From positions 1 to 8,991 of the forward strand of contig JALUTE010000397.1 in assembly GCA_027058255.1 (NCBI GenBank): a DNA stretch of 8,991 bases, read 5' to 3'. The position numbers were made by a program, and so were the translations under genes. The notes beneath the pieces are model-generated. The model searched no databases and was not told the DNA's origin. It worked only from the letters and a program-made list of their open reading frames with translations. This DNA comes from Methyloligella sp. GTDB lineage: Bacteria > Pseudomonadota > Alphaproteobacteria > Rhizobiales > JALUTE01. Shown in pieces: positions 6,283 through 8,991 of the stretch. The stretch's first letter is position 1. Each line of letters starts with the position of its first letter.

Positions 6283-7091
6283 GCGCCATGAAACTCGCCG
6301 TCATGGGCGCGGCCGGGCGCATGGGCCGGGCGCTTCTCAAGGCGATCCACGAGACCGAAGGATGCGAGATCGCCGGCGGCACGGAACAGCCGGGCTCCGA
6401 TGCCATCGGTGCCGATCTCGGAGAGCTCGCGGGAATCGGCGCCATCGGCGTCGCGGTCACGGACGATCCTCTCGCGCTCATCGCCCGCGTGGACGGCATT
6501 CTCGATTTCACCGCTCCGGCGGCGACGGTCGCCTTTGCGGCCCTCGCGGCCCAGGCCCGCATCGTTCATGTGATCGGCACCACGGGCCTCTCCGCCGAGG
6601 ACGAGGAGAAGATCCGCGCCGCCGCGCGCCATGCCACCATCGTCAAGGCGGGCAATATGAGCCTCGGCGTCAACCTTCTGGTGGCGCTTGCGGAGGAGGT
6701 GGCGCGCGCCCTCGACACGGAGTTCGATATCGAGGTCCTTGAGATGCACCACCGTCACAAGGTCGATGCCCCCTCGGGCACGGCCCTGATGCTGGGCGAG
6801 GCGGCGGCGCGCGGGCGGGGCGTGGCGCTCGGCGAGCATGCGGTGCGCTCGCGCGACGGTCACACCGGCCCCCGGCCCGAGGGGGCCATTGGCTTTGCCA
6901 CGCTGCGGGGAGGCAGCGTGGTCGGTGAGCACAGCGTGATTTTCGCGGGGCCGGGCGAGCGCATCGAGCTCACGCACCGCGCCGAGGACCGCTCCATATT
7001 CGCGCGTGGCGGCGTCAAGGCGGCCCTGTGGGGCCGCGGCCGTCCGCCGGGGCTCTATGCCATGGCAGATGTTCTGGGGCTCGGGCGATAG
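6279..7091 (+). CDS. dapB: 4-hydroxy-tetrahydrodipicolinate reductase DapB
   Basis: DapB reduces 4-hydroxy-tetrahydrodipicolinate to tetrahydrodipicolinate with NAD(P)H in the diaminopimelate/lysine pathway, feeding peptidoglycan and protein synthesis. The 270-residue protein has the N-terminal nucleotide-binding loop MGAAGRMG (9-16) and the GTTG turn (100-103). The family signature EMHHRHKVDAPSGTA (155-169) carries catalytic H157, substrate-binding H158 and K161. The C-terminal RGGSVVGEHSVIFAG and PPGLYAMADVLGL segments are conserved. The start at 6279 overlaps the ppa stop by four bases; an ATG at 6288 (MKLAVMGAAG) would begin at the usual DapB start and cannot be excluded. The pairing with ppa fits removal of pyrophosphate made by biosynthesis, though that link is only inferred. 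gpmA follows 73 bases later. Confidence 0.96.
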   Translation: MSAMKLAVMGAAGRMGRALLKAIHETEGCEIAGGTEQPGSDAIGADLGELAGIGAIGVAVTDDPLALIARVDGILDFTAPAATVAFAALAAQARIVHVIGTTGLSAEDEEKIRAAARHATIVKAGNMSLGVNLLVALAEEVARALDTEFDIEVLEMHHRHKVDAPSGTALMLGEAAARGRGVALGEHAVRSRDGHTGPRPEGAIGFATLRGGSVVGEHSVIFAGPGERIELTHRAEDRSIFARGGVKAALWGRGRPPGLYAMADVLGLGR

Positions 7092-7164
7092 GCAGTGGGC
7101 AGGTGACAATAGGCGGTACGGAGCGCTTCATCACGGCCCACCGCCCGATCAGAAGGATGACGAG

Positions 7165-7785
7165 ATGGACAACGTGCTGGTCCTCGTGCGCCATGGCGAG
7201 AGCGAGTGGAACCGGAAGAATCTGTTCACGGGCTGGAAGGATGTCGACCTGACCGAGCGCGGCGTCGAGGAGGCCCGCCGCGGCGGCGAGATGCTCGCCG
7301 CCGAGGGGTTGCGCTTCGACATCGCCTTCACCAGCCGCCTCAAGCGGGCGCGGCGCACCCTCGACATCATGCTCGATGTGCTGGGTCAGCGGGACATTCC
7401 CATCATCGAGGACGAGGCCCTGAACGAGCGCGACTACGGCAATCTCGTGGGGCTGAACAAGGACGATGCCCGCCGGCGCTGGGGCGATGAGCAGGTGCAC
7501 ATCTGGCGCCGGTCCTACGACGTGCCGCCGCCGGGCGGGGAGAGCCTGAAGATGACGGCGGAGCGCGTGCTTCCCTATTTCGACGCCAGGATCCTGCCGG
7601 AGGTGCTGGCGGGGCGGAACGTGCTCGTCTCCGCCCATGGCAATTCGCTGCGTGCGCTCATCATGCGCCTCGACGGCCTGACACCCGAGGAGATCACCCG
7701 GCTCAACCTCGCAACGGGCGTTCCCATGATCTACCGCCTCAACGCGGACGGCACCGTTGCCTCCAAGCGCGACCTGGCGGCCTGA
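7165..7785 (+). CDS. gpmA: 2,3-bisphosphoglycerate-dependent phosphoglycerate mutase, short form
   Basis: The enzyme interconverts 3- and 2-phosphoglycerate in glycolysis and gluconeogenesis via a phosphohistidine. The N-terminus VLVLVRHGESEWN holds R9 and the phosphorylated H10. SRLKRA gives R61, ALNERDYGNLVGLNK gives catalytic E88, and VSAHGNSLRAL gives H158. At 206 residues it is shorter than the E. coli enzyme (250). The gap falls after DVPPPGG (119-125), where the E. coli type has roughly 25 extra residues before ESL; this short form is usual in alphaproteobacteria, so it is not a truncation. ATG 7165 has AGAAGGA (7151-7157) seven bases upstream. The frame is open upstream into the dapB region, but that extension is unlike the family. 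Likely read through from ppa-dapB or from a promoter inside the 73-base gap. Confidence 0.96.
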   Translation: MDNVLVLVRHGESEWNRKNLFTGWKDVDLTERGVEEARRGGEMLAAEGLRFDIAFTSRLKRARRTLDIMLDVLGQRDIPIIEDEALNERDYGNLVGLNKDDARRRWGDEQVHIWRRSYDVPPPGGESLKMTAERVLPYFDARILPEVLAGRNVLVSAHGNSLRALIMRLDGLTPEEITRLNLATGVPMIYRLNADGTVASKRDLAA

Positions 7786-7858
7786 GGCGGTCTGAGACGG
7801 TGTGCCGGGGGCGTGCGGAACGCGGGCACTGTGCGGCTTGCCTTCCCGGCGGCTCCCC

Positions 7859-7909
7859 TTTTCGGCAGGGCTCTCTTCTCGGCAGGGCTGTCTTCTCGGC
7901 AGGACATCG
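7859..7909. repeat. 17-bp imperfect tandem repeat, three units
   Basis: Units start at 7859, 7876 and 7893. The first two, TTTTCGGCAGGGCTCTC and TTCTCGGCAGGGCTGTC, differ at two positions; the third keeps TTCTCGGCAGG and then diverges. The repeat lies in the 177-base gap between the converging gpmA and the small membrane-protein gene. I see no clear terminator for either gene in the rest of this gap; a distant GCCGGG/CCCGGC pair (7804-7809, 7845-7850) followed by CCCCTTTT is a weak candidate for gpmA. Confidence 0.75.
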
Positions 7910-7962
7910 AGGAGGCCGGAAGCGGCCCTTCGCCCGCCGGGCCTGTGCGCGTCCAGGCGGGG

Positions 7963-8079
7963 CTACTGAAGCAGGAAATGCAGACCGGCCAAGGTGAGCG
8001 CAAGCGCAACGGGGACCCAGATCAACAGGTCCTTCTTGCTCTCACCCCGATCCTCGCGCTGGCGCGAAAGATGACGCAT
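7963..8079 (-). CDS. 38-residue single-pass membrane protein, unknown function
   Basis: On the minus strand ATG 8079 opens a 38-codon frame ending TAG at 7963. GGAGG (complement of 8085-8089) sits five bases before the ATG, a near-ideal Shine-Dalgarno. The first 17 residues are hydrophilic and highly charged (MRHLSRQREDRGESKKD); residues about 18-37 (LLIWVPVALALTLAGLHFLL) form one membrane helix. The positive N-terminus predicts N-in topology, with almost nothing on the other side. A promoter-like pair lies upstream at 8115-8142. I do not recognise a family. Small proteins of this shape often bind and tune a larger membrane complex, but nothing here names the partner. The ribosome site, promoter, composition switch and clean stop argue for a real gene; its small size means chance cannot be excluded without conservation. 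Confidence 0.7.
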   Translation of the reverse strand: MRHLSRQREDRGESKKDLLIWVPVALALTLAGLHFLLQ

Positions 8080-8114
8080 GCCCGCCTCCGCTGAGCGTTC
8101 CGCTCCTTGCGTGC

Positions 8115-8142
8115 AGCATACAGCAATTCTCCGCTGCGGCAA
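8115..8142 (-). promoter_or_regulatory. Promoter of the small membrane-protein gene
   Basis: Reading the minus strand, TTGCCG (complement of 8137-8142) is followed after 16 bases by TATGCT (complement of 8115-8120). These match the sigma-70 -35 and -10 at 4/6 each. Transcription would start near 8108, about 28 bases before the ATG, leaving a normal leader that holds the GGAGG. Confidence 0.5.
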
Positions 8143-8224
8143 GATGCCCCATGCGTCAACGGTCCCGCAGAGCAGGCCGCGGTATCGAACCGTCCTCGTG
8201 GCGGGCCGGCATGGCGCGGCGGGC

Positions 8225-8902
8225 CTATGTCCCTTCCGCATCGCGGCGCGCGCGCGGGCCCGTCCAGCGCGTGACGATGTCGTCGAGGGCGGGGCGGGGG
8301 CGCTCGGTCGGGGCCTCGCGCGCCGTGCCGATATAGACAAAGCCGGCCACGCGCTCGCGCTCGTCCAGGCCCAGCGCAGCACGCACGCGCGGCGAATAGG
8401 CATACCATTCGGTGATCCACTGGGCCGCATAGCCGGCGGCATGGGCGGCGAGCAGCAGGTTCTGGCAAGCGGCGCCGGCCGAGAGAATCTGCTCCCACTC
8501 CGGCACGACATTCTCACGCGCGATCCGCGAGATCACCGCCACGACCACCGGCGCCCGCAGGAAGCGTGCCGCCTCGGTCTCGAGGCGCACCGGGCTCGCC
8601 GGCTCGGCCGCCTCGGCGGCGCAGGCGTCGGCGAGCACGCGCCCGAACGCCTCGCGTGCCTCGCCCTCGAACAGGATGAACCGCCATGGCACCAGCTTCT
8701 TGTGGTCGGGCACGCGCGCCGCGGCGGTCAGAATCCGGCGGAGCTCGTCCGCCGCCGGGCCCGGTGCGCCCAGCTTGGCCGCGACCACGGAGCGCCGCGT
8801 GAGCAGCAGGGTCATGGCCTCCGGCACGGGCTCCGCCATGGGCGCTGCCGGTCGGCGTGCCGCCGGCGCGGCCGGCGCCGAGAAGGTCTTGTCGTCTTGC
8901 AC
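8225..8902 (-). CDS. Nitroreductase-family FMN-dependent oxidoreductase
   Basis: The product resembles small bacterial nitroreductases of the YdjA-like group, which use FMN and NAD(P)H to reduce nitro or quinone compounds, often with an unknown natural substrate. TRRSVVAAKLGAPGP (35-49) contains the Arg-Arg-Ser FMN-phosphate motif. AARVPDHKKLVPWRFILFEG (61-80) is the conserved region after the first helices. EWEQILSAGAACQNLLLAAH (135-154) and GYAAQWIT (157-164) form the dimer and FMN core, and FVYIGTA (188-194) closes the domain. The start is unsure. GTG 8902 has GGGGA eight bases upstream and gives 225 residues with a 28-residue Ala/Pro-rich head; ATG 8839 (MAEPVPEAM) or ATG 8815 (MTLLLTRRS) would match the domain better but lack a clear Shine-Dalgarno. 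The 145 bases to the small gene hold that gene's promoter and no good terminator. Confidence 0.9.
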   Translation of the reverse strand: MQDDKTFSAPAAPAARRPAAPMAEPVPEAMTLLLTRRSVVAAKLGAPGPAADELRRILTAAARVPDHKKLVPWRFILFEGEAREAFGRVLADACAAEAAEPASPVRLETEAARFLRAPVVVAVISRIARENVVPEWEQILSAGAACQNLLLAAHAAGYAAQWITEWYAYSPRVRAALGLDERERVAGFVYIGTAREAPTERPRPALDDIVTRWTGPRARRDAEGT

Positions 8903-8960
8903 GGTCGTGTCCCCGGGTTTTGTCGCCGAATGAGCCCTTCGCTATCCCATGCGCCGACGC

Positions 8961-8991
8961 TATACAATGGACACAATCAGAGGAAAACGCT
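8961..8991 (+). promoter_or_regulatory. Promoter -10 and ribosome-binding site of a rightward gene beyond the window
   Basis: TATACA (8961-8966) is a good -10 in a locally AT-rich stretch; the -35 (TTCGCT at 8938-8943, 17-base spacing) is poor. CAGAGGAAAA (8979-8988) looks like a Shine-Dalgarno, so the start codon should fall just past 8991. The gene would diverge from the nitroreductase, which would suit a regulator, but no coding sequence is visible. Confidence 0.4.

Noticed and set aside
7859..7909. Possible CRISPR array
   Set aside because: The units abut with no spacers, are only 17 bases long, and no cas gene is nearby.
8165..8200. GGTTCGATACC-like sequence on the minus strand resembling a tRNA T-arm
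   Set aside because: The flanking bases do not form a T-stem, acceptor stem or anticodon arm.

Overview
The window is high-GC chromosomal DNA with strong GC3 bias. Its gene content points to an alphaproteobacterium, most likely Hyphomicrobiales/Rhizobiales: a ChpT cell-cycle phosphotransferase, a DUF1134/EipA envelope protein, a short-form GpmA and a coiled-coil membrane protein of a type common in that order. The genus cannot be fixed from this sequence. No transposase, integrase, CRISPR array, tRNA or rRNA is visible, and no gap between genes exceeds about 230 bases. It reads as conserved core chromosome with a few lineage-specific small or secreted genes.

Left part (1-2812, minus strand), in transcription order from the right: cysQ (3'(2'),5'-bisphosphate nucleotidase), then a long DUF1134/EipA-like periplasmic protein, then a membrane-anchored coiled-coil protein that runs off the left edge. 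The gaps of about 216 and 164 bases make these more likely separate units than a tight operon. A strong hairpin lies behind the eipA-like gene.

Middle (3041-5565, plus strand): chpT diverges from cysQ and is followed by a stand-alone receiver-domain response regulator, which suggests a phosphorelay pair. Next comes a secreted, basic, Tyr/Pro/Cys-rich small protein that ends at a very clear intrinsic terminator. A GNAT acetyltransferase follows, whose promoter appears to sit directly on its ATG (probable leaderless mRNA).

Right-middle (5749-7785, plus strand): ppa (inorganic pyrophosphatase) overlaps dapB (4-hydroxy-tetrahydrodipicolinate reductase) by four bases, and gpmA (2,3-bisphosphoglycerate-dependent phosphoglycerate mutase, short form) follows. 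These are housekeeping genes for pyrophosphate removal, lysine/diaminopimelate synthesis and glycolysis.

Right end (7786-8991): a short 17-bp tandem repeat separates gpmA from a converging 38-codon single-pass membrane protein with its own promoter-like sequence and Shine-Dalgarno. A nitroreductase-family gene follows on the minus strand, and a promoter and ribosome-binding site at the extreme right lead into a gene beyond the window.

I found no convincing new multi-gene system. The most novel-looking items are the 38-aa membrane protein, the six-cysteine secreted protein, the long PYG-rich linker in the EipA homologue and the probable leaderless GNAT gene.
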